A stretch of 57,845 nt of DNA from Deltaproteobacteria bacterium (GTDB taxonomy: Bacteria > Desulfobacterota > GWC2-55-46 > JAJCZF01), in contig JAJCZF010000015.1 in NCBI GenBank assembly GCA_029262535.1, positions 1 through 57,845 on the forward strand, in the 5' to 3' direction. Below the pieces are notes generated by a model, which searched no databases, had not been told where the DNA came from, and saw only the letters and a list, made by a program, of their open reading frames with translations. Within the stretch, counting starts at the first letter, position 1, and each line of letters opens with the position of its first letter. The position numbers and the translations under genes were made by a program. This document shows, one piece after another, positions 1 through 9,283 of this stretch.

Positions 1-51
1 CCTCCACACGGAGGCCCGCGTCAATAATCAGACGGTAAGAGAAGCGAATTG

Positions 52-92
52 AAACGGCGGGACGCGGCAAATAGCCGCGGCCCGCCGTTTTT
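52..92 (+). terminator. Intrinsic terminator of an upstream transcript
   Basis: A long hairpin: AAACGGCGGG (52-61) pairs with CCCGCCGTTT (81-90). After one A/G mismatch an inner stem CGCGGC (63-68) pairs with GCCGCG (74-79) around loop AAATA. The stem runs into a short T-tract (88-92). It should end a transcript entering from the left and separate it from the pil operon. Confidence 0.8.
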
Positions 93-369
93 GTTAAAGG
101 GGGCTGAGCTACCGTTCCTAACCATACTAACCCTCAACACCGCATCAATCCTAAAGAAAATTGAAAACTCGCTGGATAAACCGCTTACTAAAGCTTCCTC
201 TTTCATGCGCCCGGCATGCATATTGCAATATATAAACTTAAGAAGATAAGGGTGGAAAATGGATTGTTATGGCGCTTGCAATCTGTCGTGATTTACTACT
301 ATTGACGAGTTCTTTGCCTATTTCCTTTTTGTTATCAATAGGGTTAGTATATAAGAGCTAATAAATTAC

Positions 370-398
370 TTGACATTTATTCTATAGTGCAATAAAGT
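370..398 (+). promoter_or_regulatory. Candidate sigma-70 promoter for pilMNOPQ
   Basis: A perfect -35 box TTGACA (370-375), a 17-nt spacer and a -10-like box TAAAGT (393-398, four of six matches). It lies in AT-rich DNA about 150 nt before pilM and is the best promoter I see between the upstream terminator and the operon. The -10 is only fair, so this is inference from sequence. Confidence 0.45.
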
Positions 399-549
399 TT
401 TATTGTCGGAAAAGGCTTAAAGAGTAAAAAGCGCTTTTTATTAAGATGTATTAATTTTTGTAGCCTTATTTATCGGCTTATGGCACAATAGATACTGATA
501 GGTTTTCTATAGAGCCATGGCCGGCTGCTTTGGAGAGTTATTTTTATAT

Positions 550-1620
550 ATGTCGATAGCATTTAAAAACATTTTCAAGAGCAAAGAGGTCGTGGCCTTT
601 GATATAGGATCAAGCTCTATTAAGCTCGTTCAGATGTCGTCTACCAAGGGCGGCTGGGAGCTTAAGAAGCTCGGCTACTGCCAGCTTCCGCCGGAGGCTA
701 TCGTAGACGGTTCTATAATCGACTCAATGACCGTCACCTCCACCCTGTCCGATATGCTCGCCGAGCACGGCGTAAAGGCCAAAGACGCTGTAACATCTCT
801 TTCAGGACACTCCGTTATAATCAAGAAGGTCAATATGGCCGCCATGACCGAAGAGGAACTGGCCGAGTCCATCCAATGGGAAGCCGAGCAGTATATTCCT
901 TTTCCAATGACCGACGTCAATATAGACTTTCAGATACTAGGTGAAGATACCGAGGGACGCGGACAGATGGATGTCATGCTTGTCGCGGTAAAGAAGGACG
1001 TTATCAACGACTACACCAATGCCCTGAAGGAATCGGGCCTTAATCCGGTCGTCGTCGATGTAGATAGCTTTGCCCTTGAGAATATGATGGAGATTAACTT
1101 CGCCCTGTCACCTGACGAAAATATCGTCATGGTTAATATCGGCGCCTCCATTACTTCCATAAGCGTCATAGCCGGCGGTCTTACCGTCTTTACACGTTCC
1201 ATACCCATGGGCGGCAATCAGTATACCGAAGAGGTCCAGAGGCGCTTTAACGTCAACTATAAGGACGCCGAGGCCGCCAAACGCGGTGAAGATATAGACG
1301 GCGTGGACCCGGTGGAGTTAAAGAGCGTTATCGATACGGTATCGATGAATCTTACGGTCGAGATAAAGAGGTCGATGGACTTCTTCCTGGCTGGAAGTAT
1401 AGATATGTTTATTAGCAAGATAGTCCTTTCGGGCGGCGGCGCCAAGACTATGGGGCTTTCCGATATGTTAAAGGAGCGCGCGGCGCTTGATGTCGAGCTT
1501 GCCAATCCGTTCGGCGGGATCGAGTGCGACCCGAAAACCTTTGATCCCGAGTATCTGAAAGAGATGGCGCCGTTCTTCTCCGTGGGCGTAGGGCTTGGAA
1601 CCAGGAGGTTAGGCGACTAG
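550..1620 (+). CDS. pilM: Type IV pilus assembly ATPase-fold protein PilM
   Basis: PilM is the cytoplasmic, actin-like partner of the inner-membrane alignment complex and binds the N-terminal tail of PilN. The N-terminus carries the phosphate-binding stretch AFDIGSSSIKLVQM, and the C-terminus the nucleotide-site motif VLSGGGAKTMGL, both typical of the FtsA/PilM fold. The length, about 356 aa, is normal. I chose the ATG at 550, which gives the usual short basic leader before the DIGSSS strand and has GGAGAG at 532-537. An in-frame ATG at 517 would add 11 residues but has no Shine-Dalgarno sequence. It is the first gene of pilMNOPQ, and pilN starts on the base after its stop. Confidence 0.93.
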   Translation: MSIAFKNIFKSKEVVAFDIGSSSIKLVQMSSTKGGWELKKLGYCQLPPEAIVDGSIIDSMTVTSTLSDMLAEHGVKAKDAVTSLSGHSVIIKKVNMAAMTEEELAESIQWEAEQYIPFPMTDVNIDFQILGEDTEGRGQMDVMLVAVKKDVINDYTNALKESGLNPVVVDVDSFALENMMEINFALSPDENIVMVNIGASITSISVIAGGLTVFTRSIPMGGNQYTEEVQRRFNVNYKDAEAAKRGEDIDGVDPVELKSVIDTVSMNLTVEIKRSMDFFLAGSIDMFISKIVLSGGGAKTMGLSDMLKERAALDVELANPFGGIECDPKTFDPEYLKEMAPFFSVGVGLGTRRLGD

Positions 1621-2166
1621 ATGATACGCATAAACCTACTCCCGGTAAGGGCCGCAAAGAAGAAAGAATCGTTAAGGTTCCAGTTAACCATCGGTGGACT
1701 GGTGACTTTTCTGGTTATAGCCATAACGTTGCTTCTCTATATTACCTTTTCTAATGAAGTCAAGGCCGTTACCAATGATATTACCAGGGGCGAGCAGGAG
1801 CTTGCCGCGTTGAAGAGCAAGATAGGGGAGCTTTCGCAGATAAAGGTACAAAAGAAGCTTCTTGAGGATAAGATAAAGACGGTCGAAAAGTTACAGGCCG
1901 ACAGGACCGGCCCGGTGAGGCTGCTTTCGCAGTTAAGCCTCTCAGTACCGGAAAAGGCCTGGATCTATTCATTACATGAAGGCGGCGGCTCGGTCAAGGT
2001 AAACGGACTTGCCGCGTATGACGATGTTGTGGCGGATTTCATGAGAAATCTGGACAGATGGAAACTCAAAAATGTTGAACTTGCGGTCGTTGCCAGGGGC
2101 AAGACGGTTCAGGGCATACCTAGCTCAAAGAATGCGGTCAATTTTACTCTGAGTTTTACTAAGTAG
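1621..2166 (+). CDS. pilN: Type IV pilus inner-membrane protein PilN
   Basis: PilN forms a membrane heterodimer with PilO and is held by PilM on the cytoplasmic side. The start MIRINLLPVR contains the INLLP tail that PilM grips in known complexes. One membrane helix follows at about residues 24-44, then a charged, probably coiled-coil segment (about 48-100) and a small ferredoxin-like periplasmic domain. The length of 181 aa is typical. Its ATG directly abuts the pilM stop, which suggests translational coupling. Confidence 0.93.
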   Translation: MIRINLLPVRAAKKKESLRFQLTIGGLVTFLVIAITLLLYITFSNEVKAVTNDITRGEQELAALKSKIGELSQIKVQKKLLEDKIKTVEKLQADRTGPVRLLSQLSLSVPEKAWIYSLHEGGGSVKVNGLAAYDDVVADFMRNLDRWKLKNVELAVVARGKTVQGIPSSKNAVNFTLSFTK

Positions 2167-2171
2167 GCGAC

Positions 2172-2783
2172 ATGGCGATAAAGATAAATCCTGATATATT
2201 ATTAAAACGTTCGTTAGTTCAGCGAATCCTTATTCTCGTTGTTATCGATCTTTTTATTGCTTTTTTAGGGTACTACTTCCTTATCTCTCCGACGATTGAC
2301 GAGGTTGCGGACCTAAATCAAAAGCTAAGCAGTTTGAACGCGGATATACAGGAAAAGAGGATTATTGCCTCTGATATTGAGAAGTTCAGGCAAGAGAAGG
2401 CCGCGCTAGAGGCCACGCTCGCTAAGTACCTGGAGAAGCTTCCTAACGAAAAAGAGATACCAGACCTTATAGATAGTGTTTCTCAGGCCGTCAAGGACGT
2501 AGGCCTGAAGATATTCCTCTTTAAGCCGAACCCGGAAAGGCCCAAAGGCTTCTATGCCGAGGTGCCGATACAGATGAAGGTACAGGGCGGATTCGAGAGT
2601 TTTTATGAGTTCTGTGACAAGATATCGAAACTGCCTCGAATAGTAAATATCGAGAATATGGCGATCAAGGTTAAAGACGAAAGCGGTTCTATGGAGTCGA
2701 CCTTTACCGTAACGACCTTTAGATTTATCCCCGAAGGGCAAAAGGCCGCGCCGCCGAGGGGTAAGAGGCGCGGAAAGAGATAA
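2172..2783 (+). CDS. pilO: Type IV pilus inner-membrane protein PilO
   Basis: PilO pairs with PilN and contacts the PilP lipoprotein, linking the inner-membrane platform to the PilQ secretin. A short basic cytoplasmic tail is followed by one membrane helix (about residues 18-39), a coiled-coil segment (about 47-90) and a periplasmic ferredoxin-like domain. The C-terminus is basic (GKRRGKR). The length of 203 aa is normal. It lies 5 nt after pilN, and its TAA shares a base with the ATG of pilP. Confidence 0.92.
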   Translation: MAIKINPDILLKRSLVQRILILVVIDLFIAFLGYYFLISPTIDEVADLNQKLSSLNADIQEKRIIASDIEKFRQEKAALEATLAKYLEKLPNEKEIPDLIDSVSQAVKDVGLKIFLFKPNPERPKGFYAEVPIQMKVQGGFESFYEFCDKISKLPRIVNIENMAIKVKDESGSMESTFTVTTFRFIPEGQKAAPPRGKRRGKR

Positions 2784-3379
2784 TGAGAAGTAGAACTTTA
2801 ATAGCGATACTCTTTCTTGCCTGCCTTCCGTTCCTTGCAGTATCATGCGGAGGTGGAGGTTCGGATAAGAATGAAGTTATAAGGGCAAAGCCGTCGGCAA
2901 AGGCCCTTGCCGCACGAAAGGCCGCTGCCGCCGCTGCCGCGGCTGCCGCGGCAAAGCCAGCGCTTGCCCAGATGGATAAAAGGTTTGAGGGCAAACTTCT
3001 TGATGCCATTAAGAAGAAGGGCTCTCTAAGAAACCCCTTTAAGCCCATTGCCCCGGAGCGCTCCAAGGGTCCCAAACGTCCTGTCAGGATCAAGGGCCCT
3101 CTTGAGTGTTGCCCGCTAAATGTCTTTAGATTGCTTGCCGTAATCACAGGACTAGGCGAGCCGAAGGCCCTGGTGATTGCCCCGGACGGTAAGAAGTATA
3201 TGGTCTCCACCGGTGATATGATTGGCAACAGGGAGGGTAAGATAATAGAGTTTTACGGTAATGGAATCGTAGTAGAGGAGACCTTGTTAAATCCTTACGG
3301 CGAGACCGAATCGACAAGTATAGTAGAGCTAACCCTGCCTTCCACGGAAGATCGGGCAAAGATGAAGGATGGGAAGTAG
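2783..3379 (+). CDS. pilP: Type IV pilus lipoprotein PilP
   Basis: PilP is an inner-membrane lipoprotein that connects PilN/PilO to PilQ. The N-terminus is a lipoprotein signal ending in FLAVSC, with the acylated cysteine at residue 22. A glycine run and then a long alanine run (eleven alanines around residues 50-60) form a flexible linker. The C-terminal half (about 110-190) is the beta-sandwich that binds the secretin, similar to the GspC homology region. The length of 198 aa is normal. The start overlaps the pilO stop in the form TAATG. Confidence 0.9.
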   Translation: MRSRTLIAILFLACLPFLAVSCGGGGSDKNEVIRAKPSAKALAARKAAAAAAAAAAAKPALAQMDKRFEGKLLDAIKKKGSLRNPFKPIAPERSKGPKRPVRIKGPLECCPLNVFRLLAVITGLGEPKALVIAPDGKKYMVSTGDMIGNREGKIIEFYGNGIVVEETLLNPYGETESTSIVELTLPSTEDRAKMKDGK

Positions 3380-3473
3380 CCTGTCCTTCTAATAGATACG
3401 TTTAATAGATATTTTGATGGATTTATATAAAATTTATGGACCGTACCAGGTTTCTCTATAGACGGAGGAAATA

Positions 3474-6290
3474 ATGAGTATCAAGGCCGTTAAGTTCAAA
3501 CCGCACCTATATTTTTTCTTATTCTTGACTTTGTTCATCTCAGTCGGGTGCGCCGCCCCTGCGTCCGGTGTAAAGGTTGAAAAAATAAACGGACATAAAG
3601 CGGTTAAGGAGGCCGAGGTCACACCGGCAGTAAACTTTGTGGAGTCGGTCAGCGTCGTTGGCGGCGGTGACGCCATCATGATAGAGACGACCTCTACCGT
3701 TAAATATACGGTATTTAAGCTCAAGGGTCCTGATCGAGTAATAGTGGATATCCCTGACGTGGATGTCTCCAAGATAGGTGGAACAACGTCGATCAACAAT
3801 CCATATATTGAAGATATTATCGCATCCGGTTATGTTGTAGCCGGTAAAGAGATAGGCAGGATAGAGATAGGGCTCAAGGGCGGTGTGGAGCATCGCGTCA
3901 AGAGCGGTGAGAACAGCATCCTTGTAAATCTGAAAAAAGAAGGCATTGCGTCGACAGCCTATAATCCGTGTTCTGTAAAGAGGGCCAACCCCTGCGCCGT
4001 AGCTACGAAGTCCGCTAACCCTTGTGCGACCAAGAAGGCTCTCTCCAAGAAAGCGGAAAAGCGGGCGGCAAAAAAGGCGGCAAAGCAAATAACCTCGCTA
4101 ACAAGTATTGAATCCGCAGGCGGCGTAGTAACTGTAAAGGCCGACGGCCTTATAGGCAGCTATAATACCTTCGGCTTTGAGGACCAGGGCAGTATTATTG
4201 TAGATATCTGGGGCGTTAAGTCGGCTGTTGGTTCCAAGACAGTAGCGATAGACAATCCTCTCTTAAATGAAGTTACGATCGGGTCTCACGGCGACAAGGT
4301 GCGCCTCGTATTCAACTCACGTTCAGGCGTTATGCCGGAGTACGGTGTTAAGAAGTCAGGGAACTCTCTGCTTCTAACCATTTCGGAACCGCCCCCGTTA
4401 GAGGCTGTAACCCCTGAAGTCGGGCCAGGAGTCTTAACGGTAAGCGCCGTTGAATTTGAGACGGTAGGAGACAGGGGGCTGCTTACGGTTACGAGCTCGG
4501 ACAAGCCGCGTTACTCCTTAAAGAGATCGTTAGACGGAAAGATAATCACTATAGATCTGTTGAGTTCCGTTATACCGAACGATCTGGTTAGGACGATGGA
4601 TACTTCTGCTCTTGAAACGACGGTTGAGTCGGTCAGCTCATATCAGCTAGCCGGTGATCCCGCCAATGAGGTGCGCATACTGGTAAGGTTGAGCCAGTCG
4701 GGTGAGTATAGCGTTTTAGAGGACGGCAATTCGATAAGCCTTGATTTCTCCGCGGCCAGCGCTCAGATGGCTGCTCCAGCCATGGCGGTGCCGACCACCG
4801 ATGATGCTATTGTCATTACAAAAAATGTAGAGCCTCTGGCTCAGGCGGCGAGCTTCGGTGAGGCCGTGGGTATTAAAGATGGCGAGGATGAGGCAGGCGA
4901 GTCAAATCCTGAGATAGATCCCTACCTTGAAGCGCTTGAAAAGGAATTGACAAAGGAATACCACGGGCAGCCCATTGACTTGGATATGGTCGACGCCGGT
5001 ATCGCTGATATCCTAAAGCTCCTGGCGGAGATCAGTGATCTTAATATTATCGCGTCGGATGATATCGGCGGTACCGTGACAATGAGGCTTAAGAATGTCC
5101 CCTGGGACCAGGCCTTTGATATCATCCTTCAGAGCAAGGCTCTTGGAAAGATACAGATCGGCAACGTAATAAGGGTTGCCCCGATATCGGTCTTGAGATC
5201 GGAGAGGGAAGAGGCCCTTGCGGCCTTAAAGGCCAAGGAGAAGGTCGAACCGCTCCATGTAAAATATTTGCAGGTTAACTACGAAGAAGCGACAACCCTT
5301 GAGGTCCTGATAAGGGAGGTCCTTACCGATAGAGGAACGGTAACGAGCCACGAATCTACCAATACTCTTATTGTTAAAGATACAATCGCCGGCATAAAAG
5401 AGGCCGTGCAGGTAGTACAGAAGCTTGACATGATCATACCCCAGGTCCTTATAGAGGCCAGGATAGTCGAGGCTGAGAGTAGTTTTGCCCGTGACATCGG
5501 TATACAGTGGGGCGTAGATTACCTCTCGCAATGGAACCAGACACATTCGGGACTCTTCGGCGCTAGTGATCATCTGGGAACGACTATGTTGGACCCATCA
5601 GTTCAAAGTGGGATAACCGATGGCGAGGCCGAGGAGGGCGTAAATAATCTGGCAAAGACGGACTGGCCCGCGAAGGCCGGTGTTACGAACTATGCCGTTA
5701 ACCTTCCTGCAACCGGTACCGCCGGTTCGCTTGGCGCCCTGGGTTTCATACTTGGCACCGCCGGTGCGAATCCGATGATTCTCGACATGAGGCTTAGCGC
5801 CGGTGAACAGGCAGGTCTTTTGAAGACGATATCAAGGCCGCGTGTCACCACGCTCGACAATAAAGAGGCAAAGATAGAACAGGGTGAGTCGATACCTTTT
5901 GAGACGACTACCGCGCTCGGAACGGCGACAACCTTTATTGACGCTAACTTGAACCTGACCGTTAAACCGCAGATAACCCCTGACGGTTCGGTGCTTTTGC
6001 AGATAAAGGCCTCAAGAAACTCAATAGGTACCTTTAGGACCTCAGGCGGTGAGCCCAGTATCAATAAGAAAGAGGCCGAGACCGAGGTGCTCGTCAGAAA
6101 CGGTGAGACGACGGTTATAGGCGGTATCATAGTAACCGAAACGACCGAGACGGAGCAGGGTATTCCGTTCTTTAAAGAAATTCCCTTTGTGGGCTGGCTC
6201 TTTAAGGCCAAGTCTATATCGGACAGCCAGAAGGAACTGTTAATATTTATCACTCCGACAATACTTGCCGGAAGCGCCGAGGTAGGTTAG
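3474..6290 (+). CDS. pilQ: Type IV pilus secretin PilQ
   Basis: PilQ forms the outer-membrane channel through which the pilus passes. The order is: a lipoprotein-like signal (ISVGC, cysteine 26); three AMIN-type beta domains that would bind peptidoglycan (about 57-150, 210-300 and 320-430); a linker; an STN domain (about 500-580); an N1/NolW domain (about 595-655); and the secretin domain to the end. The secretin part keeps the usual GESIPF and VIGGI stretches. At 938 aa it is larger than many PilQ proteins because of the extra AMIN domains. An odd Cys-bearing repeat (three NPC triplets) sits between AMIN 1 and 2. The ATG has a strong GGAGGAAATA. A terminator follows the gene. Confidence 0.93.
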   Translation: MSIKAVKFKPHLYFFLFLTLFISVGCAAPASGVKVEKINGHKAVKEAEVTPAVNFVESVSVVGGGDAIMIETTSTVKYTVFKLKGPDRVIVDIPDVDVSKIGGTTSINNPYIEDIIASGYVVAGKEIGRIEIGLKGGVEHRVKSGENSILVNLKKEGIASTAYNPCSVKRANPCAVATKSANPCATKKALSKKAEKRAAKKAAKQITSLTSIESAGGVVTVKADGLIGSYNTFGFEDQGSIIVDIWGVKSAVGSKTVAIDNPLLNEVTIGSHGDKVRLVFNSRSGVMPEYGVKKSGNSLLLTISEPPPLEAVTPEVGPGVLTVSAVEFETVGDRGLLTVTSSDKPRYSLKRSLDGKIITIDLLSSVIPNDLVRTMDTSALETTVESVSSYQLAGDPANEVRILVRLSQSGEYSVLEDGNSISLDFSAASAQMAAPAMAVPTTDDAIVITKNVEPLAQAASFGEAVGIKDGEDEAGESNPEIDPYLEALEKELTKEYHGQPIDLDMVDAGIADILKLLAEISDLNIIASDDIGGTVTMRLKNVPWDQAFDIILQSKALGKIQIGNVIRVAPISVLRSEREEALAALKAKEKVEPLHVKYLQVNYEEATTLEVLIREVLTDRGTVTSHESTNTLIVKDTIAGIKEAVQVVQKLDMIIPQVLIEARIVEAESSFARDIGIQWGVDYLSQWNQTHSGLFGASDHLGTTMLDPSVQSGITDGEAEEGVNNLAKTDWPAKAGVTNYAVNLPATGTAGSLGALGFILGTAGANPMILDMRLSAGEQAGLLKTISRPRVTTLDNKEAKIEQGESIPFETTTALGTATTFIDANLNLTVKPQITPDGSVLLQIKASRNSIGTFRTSGGEPSINKKEAETEVLVRNGETTVIGGIIVTETTETEQGIPFFKEIPFVGWLFKAKSISDSQKELLIFITPTILAGSAEVG

Positions 6291-6310
6291 TCACGATCCT
6301 AGTTTTAGTA

Positions 6311-6346
6311 AAGATGCACCCCATTTATGGGGTGCATCTTTTTTTT
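6311..6346 (+). terminator. Intrinsic terminator after pilQ
   Basis: AAGATGCACCCC (6311-6322) pairs perfectly with GGGGTGCATCTT (6329-6340) around loop ATTTAT, followed by TTTTTT. The stem has 12 bp without mismatch. It closes the pil operon and separates it from aroC. A TATAAT at 6350-6355 could be a -10 box for the aro genes, but I see no good -35 box for it. Confidence 0.92.
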
Positions 6347-6389
6347 ATTTATAATCCCTGTATTACCTAGAATTTCCGGAGGAAATTAG

Positions 6390-7595
6390 ATGTTTAGATA
6401 TCTCACCAGCGGCGAATCCCACGGCAAACAGCTCTCTACTATAATCGAGGGGTTGCCAGCCGGGCTTAAGATAACCGCGGATAAGATAGACGCAGACCTT
6501 AAACGTCGTCAGGGCGGGTACGGTCGAGGCGGCAGGATGCTGATAGAGAGCGACTCGGCTTCTATTGTCTCAGGGGTGAGGCATGGCAGCACGTTGGGTT
6601 CTCCGGTTGCACTGATTATAGAGAACAGGGACTGGGAGAACTGGCTCGACGCCATGGACCCGGCCCCTCGCACAGGAGTAGACAAGAAAGAAGTAAAGCG
6701 TCCTAGACCCGGACATGCCGATCTGACCGGGGCCATGAAATATGGCCATTCGGATATAAGAAATGTGCTTGAGCGTTCAAGCGCGCGAGAGACTGCCGCG
6801 AGAGTCGCGGTAGGAGCGGTCGCAAAGGGGCTGCTGGCCGAGTTTGGTATTTCCATCTATAGCTGGGTCACAGAGGTCGGTGGCGAAAAGGCCAATGTAA
6901 AGGCGAAGGATTGCCGTTCCCTTCATGACCTGGCCGAACGATCTGTCATGAGGTGCCCGGTAGGCGCAGCCACAAAACGAATGACGAAATTGATAGATAA
7001 TGCCAAGGCCGCTGGCGACAGCCTTGGCGGTTCCTTCGAGGTTGTTGCTGTGGGAGTGCCGCCGGGACTTGGCTCTTACGTGCACTGGGACAGAAAGCTT
7101 GACGCCCTGATAAGCATGGCGATCATGTCCATACAGGCGATAAAAGGCGTAGAGGTAGGGCTCGGTTTCGATGTGGCCTCTACACCTGGCTCCAGGGTTC
7201 AAGATGAGATCTTTTACGGCAAACATATTGCCGAAGGCTCCAATGCAAAAGCCGCCTTCTGGCCTCAAGAGTCCGGTTTTTACAGGAGGACCAATGGAGC
7301 CGGCGGCATAGAAGGTGGCATGTCAAACGGCGCGCCAATTGTAATAAAGGCAGCCATGAAACCCATACCGACCCTCTATAAACCCCTCAGGTCGGTAGAC
7401 ATAGACTCTAAGAAGGCTTTTAAGGCCAGCGTCGAACGTTCCGACTGTTGCGCCGTCCCGGCTGCTTCCGTAATAGGCGAGGCGGTTGTGGCCATAGAGC
7501 TTGCCGGGGCCTTTCTTGATAAGTTCGGCGGCGACTCTATTGTTGAGATAAGGAGAAATTACAAAGCTTACCTCAAAGCAATAGCCTCTTTCTAG
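6390..7595 (+). CDS. aroC: Chorismate synthase AroC
   Basis: AroC removes phosphate from 5-enolpyruvylshikimate-3-phosphate to give chorismate, using reduced FMN, the last shikimate-pathway step. The opening [11 protein letters not shown], the segment [12 protein letters not shown] and [15 protein letters not shown] are family signatures, and [12 protein letters not shown] is the conserved FMN-site stretch. The length is 401 aa, within the normal range. A strong GGAGGAAAT precedes the ATG. It is the first gene of an aroC-aroK-aroB run. Chorismate can feed PabB, encoded further right. Confidence 0.96.
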   Translation: MFRYLTSGESHGKQLSTIIEGLPAGLKITADKIDADLKRRQGGYGRGGRMLIESDSASIVSGVRHGSTLGSPVALIIENRDWENWLDAMDPAPRTGVDKKEVKRPRPGHADLTGAMKYGHSDIRNVLERSSARETAARVAVGAVAKGLLAEFGISIYSWVTEVGGEKANVKAKDCRSLHDLAERSVMRCPVGAATKRMTKLIDNAKAAGDSLGGSFEVVAVGVPPGLGSYVHWDRKLDALISMAIMSIQAIKGVEVGLGFDVASTPGSRVQDEIFYGKHIAEGSNAKAAFWPQESGFYRRTNGAGGIEGGMSNGAPIVIKAAMKPIPTLYKPLRSVDIDSKKAFKASVERSDCCAVPAASVIGEAVVAIELAGAFLDKFGGDSIVEIRRNYKAYLKAIASF

Positions 7596-7598
7596 GCC

Positions 7599-8129
7599 GT
7601 GAGCGATACTACTATTAATATAGCGCTTACCGGCTTCATGGGCACCGGCAAGAGTTCTGTGGCAAAGCAGCTCGCCGCTCTGCGTGGCGCCAGGCTGCTC
7701 GATACCGATACTATTATCGAGCAAGAGTCGGGCATGTCCATAAGCCAGATATTCGAGAACTTTGGCGAAGCCCGTTTTAGAGAGCTTGAGCGCCGTGTTG
7801 TCGAGGAGCTTGCCGGCGGACTATATGGCGACGATAGAAGTTTTGTAGTATCGACCGGCGGCGGCATTGTGATAGACCCGGAAAGTAGAAAGAAGCTCAA
7901 GGCCTTTGCCAGGGTCGTATGTCTCACCGCAACCCCGGAAGAGATTCTTAAGAGGGTCGAAGGCGGCGTGGAGAGGCCGTTACTTTCCTGCGACAATCCC
8001 GCAGAAGAGATAGAAAGACTTCTTCAGGAGCGAAACGAATTTTACGCCGATTGTGACTTAACGATAGATACGACAGGTAAGAACCTTGCCGAGATCGTGG
8101 ATGAAATAGAGGAATTTTTAATTGGCTAA
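7599..8129 (+). CDS. aroK: Shikimate kinase AroK
   Basis: AroK phosphorylates shikimate at the 3-OH with ATP. The P-loop GFMGTGKSSVAK lies at residues 12-23. DTDTIIEQE supplies the magnesium and shikimate-binding aspartates, and STGGGIV is the shikimate-site motif. ERPLL corresponds to the lid/adenine region. The length of 176 aa is typical. The start is GTG, three bases after the aroC stop. The end overlaps the aroB start by 8 nt, so the three aro genes are likely co-translated. Confidence 0.95.
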   Translation: MSDTTINIALTGFMGTGKSSVAKQLAALRGARLLDTDTIIEQESGMSISQIFENFGEARFRELERRVVEELAGGLYGDDRSFVVSTGGGIVIDPESRKKLKAFARVVCLTATPEEILKRVEGGVERPLLSCDNPAEEIERLLQERNEFYADCDLTIDTTGKNLAEIVDEIEEFLIG

Positions 8130-9225
8130 GATAGTTAATGTTGAGCTAAGATCCGATTCGTTGCCGGATAGATCCTACCCCATATATATCATGCGCGGCA
8201 TGCTAGATAATATAGGCCCTGTAATGAGTAAGAACGGGTTTTCGTTTAATTCAGCGGTTGCGGTCATTACGAATCCGCTCGTCGGAGATTTATACGCCGA
8301 TAAGGTAAGGGACTCTCTCAGGGAGGCCGGTTTTAAGACGATTGTTATAGAGATGCCCGACGGCGAAGAGTATAAGAGCCTCTCGGAGGCATCGAAGATA
8401 TATGACCGCCTTATTGAGAAAAAGTTTGAGCGCGACTCGTCCATAATCGCGCTCGGCGGCGGCGTGGTCGGTGACCTTGCCGGTTTTGTCGCGGCGACTT
8501 ATCTGCGCGGCGTTCCATACGTGCAGGTCCCTACGACGATACTCTCGCAGGTCGATAGCTCTATCGGCGGAAAGACCGCCGTTAACCACCCGCGCGGAAA
8601 GAACCTGATCGGTTCGTTCTATCAGCCGAAGGTCGTCTTTATAGATCCCGATGTTTTAATGACACTTGAAGCTAGAGAGATTCGCGGCGGCATTGCCGAG
8701 ATGATAAAACACGCGGTCATAAGAAACCCTGACTATTTTTTATTTCTCGAAGAGAAGGCCGCAGGCATACTTGCCCTTGAAGACGACGTAATAGAGGCTA
8801 TCGAACGTTCGTGTATTATCAAGGCCGGCGTTGTCAGCGCCGACGAGCATGAGCAGGGGCTTCGCGCCATACTGAACTTCGGCCATACCTTCGGGCATGC
8901 GGTCGAGTCCGTCTCCGGCTACGGCACACTTCGCCATGGCGAGGCAGTGGCCGTGGGCATGGTGCTCGCCGCCGAGTTTTCAAGAGAGCTTGGACACTGC
9001 ACCGCCGAAGATGTGAAACGTATAAAGTCGCTTATAGAAAAGTTCGGTCTGCCTACCGAGGCTCCGGGCCTTGCGGCTGACGATCTCTTCGAATCGATGC
9101 TTCTCGATAAGAAGGTTCATCACGGCCAAATACGTTTTGTACTATTAAAATCTATCGGCGAGGTCTTTCTGGAGTCGGTCTCTCATGACACGGTAAGGGA
9201 TTTCCTCTCTCGCCATTACAGATAG
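8122..9225 (+). CDS. aroB: 3-Dehydroquinate synthase AroB
   Basis: AroB converts DAHP to 3-dehydroquinate using NAD and a divalent metal. The glycine-rich NAD segment ALGGGVVGDLAGFVAATY and the substrate region QVDSSIGGKTAVNH are diagnostic. FGHTFGHAVE and RHGEAV supply metal-ligand histidines. The length of 367 aa is normal. The start is TTG at 8122, inside the end of aroK, with GAGG about 10 nt upstream. This start gives the expected short lead-in, and no ATG fits better. Confidence 0.95.
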   Translation: MAKIVNVELRSDSLPDRSYPIYIMRGMLDNIGPVMSKNGFSFNSAVAVITNPLVGDLYADKVRDSLREAGFKTIVIEMPDGEEYKSLSEASKIYDRLIEKKFERDSSIIALGGGVVGDLAGFVAATYLRGVPYVQVPTTILSQVDSSIGGKTAVNHPRGKNLIGSFYQPKVVFIDPDVLMTLEAREIRGGIAEMIKHAVIRNPDYFLFLEEKAAGILALEDDVIEAIERSCIIKAGVVSADEHEQGLRAILNFGHTFGHAVESVSGYGTLRHGEAVAVGMVLAAEFSRELGHCTAEDVKRIKSLIEKFGLPTEAPGLAADDLFESMLLDKKVHHGQIRFVLLKSIGEVFLESVSHDTVRDFLSRHYR

Positions 9226-9244
9226 AATTGTCAGGTAGAATCGT

Positions 9245-9272
9245 GAGCGTTCCTTATTAATAAGGAGCGCTC
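9245..9272. repeat. 28-nt near-perfect inverted repeat between aroB and the M24 peptidase gene
   Basis: The left arm GAGCGTTCCTTATT can pair base for base with the right arm AATAAGGAGCGCTC, with one G-T wobble and essentially no unpaired spacer. In RNA this gives a roughly 12-bp hairpin with loop TTAA. No run of T follows, so it is not a classical terminator. It could be an mRNA processing or stability hairpin, or a protein-binding palindrome. Confidence 0.5.
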
Positions 9273-9283
9273 TTGTAGTTTAG

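Larger units (their letters stand above)
1..549. other. Non-coding stretch upstream of pilM
   Basis: No believable gene is visible here. The first 14 bases form a small hairpin (CCTCC, loop ACAC, GGAGG), and a strong terminator follows at 52-92, so an unseen gene or RNA to the left probably ends here. From about 290 the sequence turns very AT-rich and holds one good promoter candidate (370-398). Open frames crossing 49-249 run through the terminator hairpin and have no ribosome-binding site, so I do not count them as genes. Confidence 0.6.

Noticed and set aside
49..249. Open frame of 66 codons at the left edge (and an antisense one at 21-221)
   Set aside because: It runs through a strong terminator hairpin, has no ribosome-binding site and encodes no recognisable protein.
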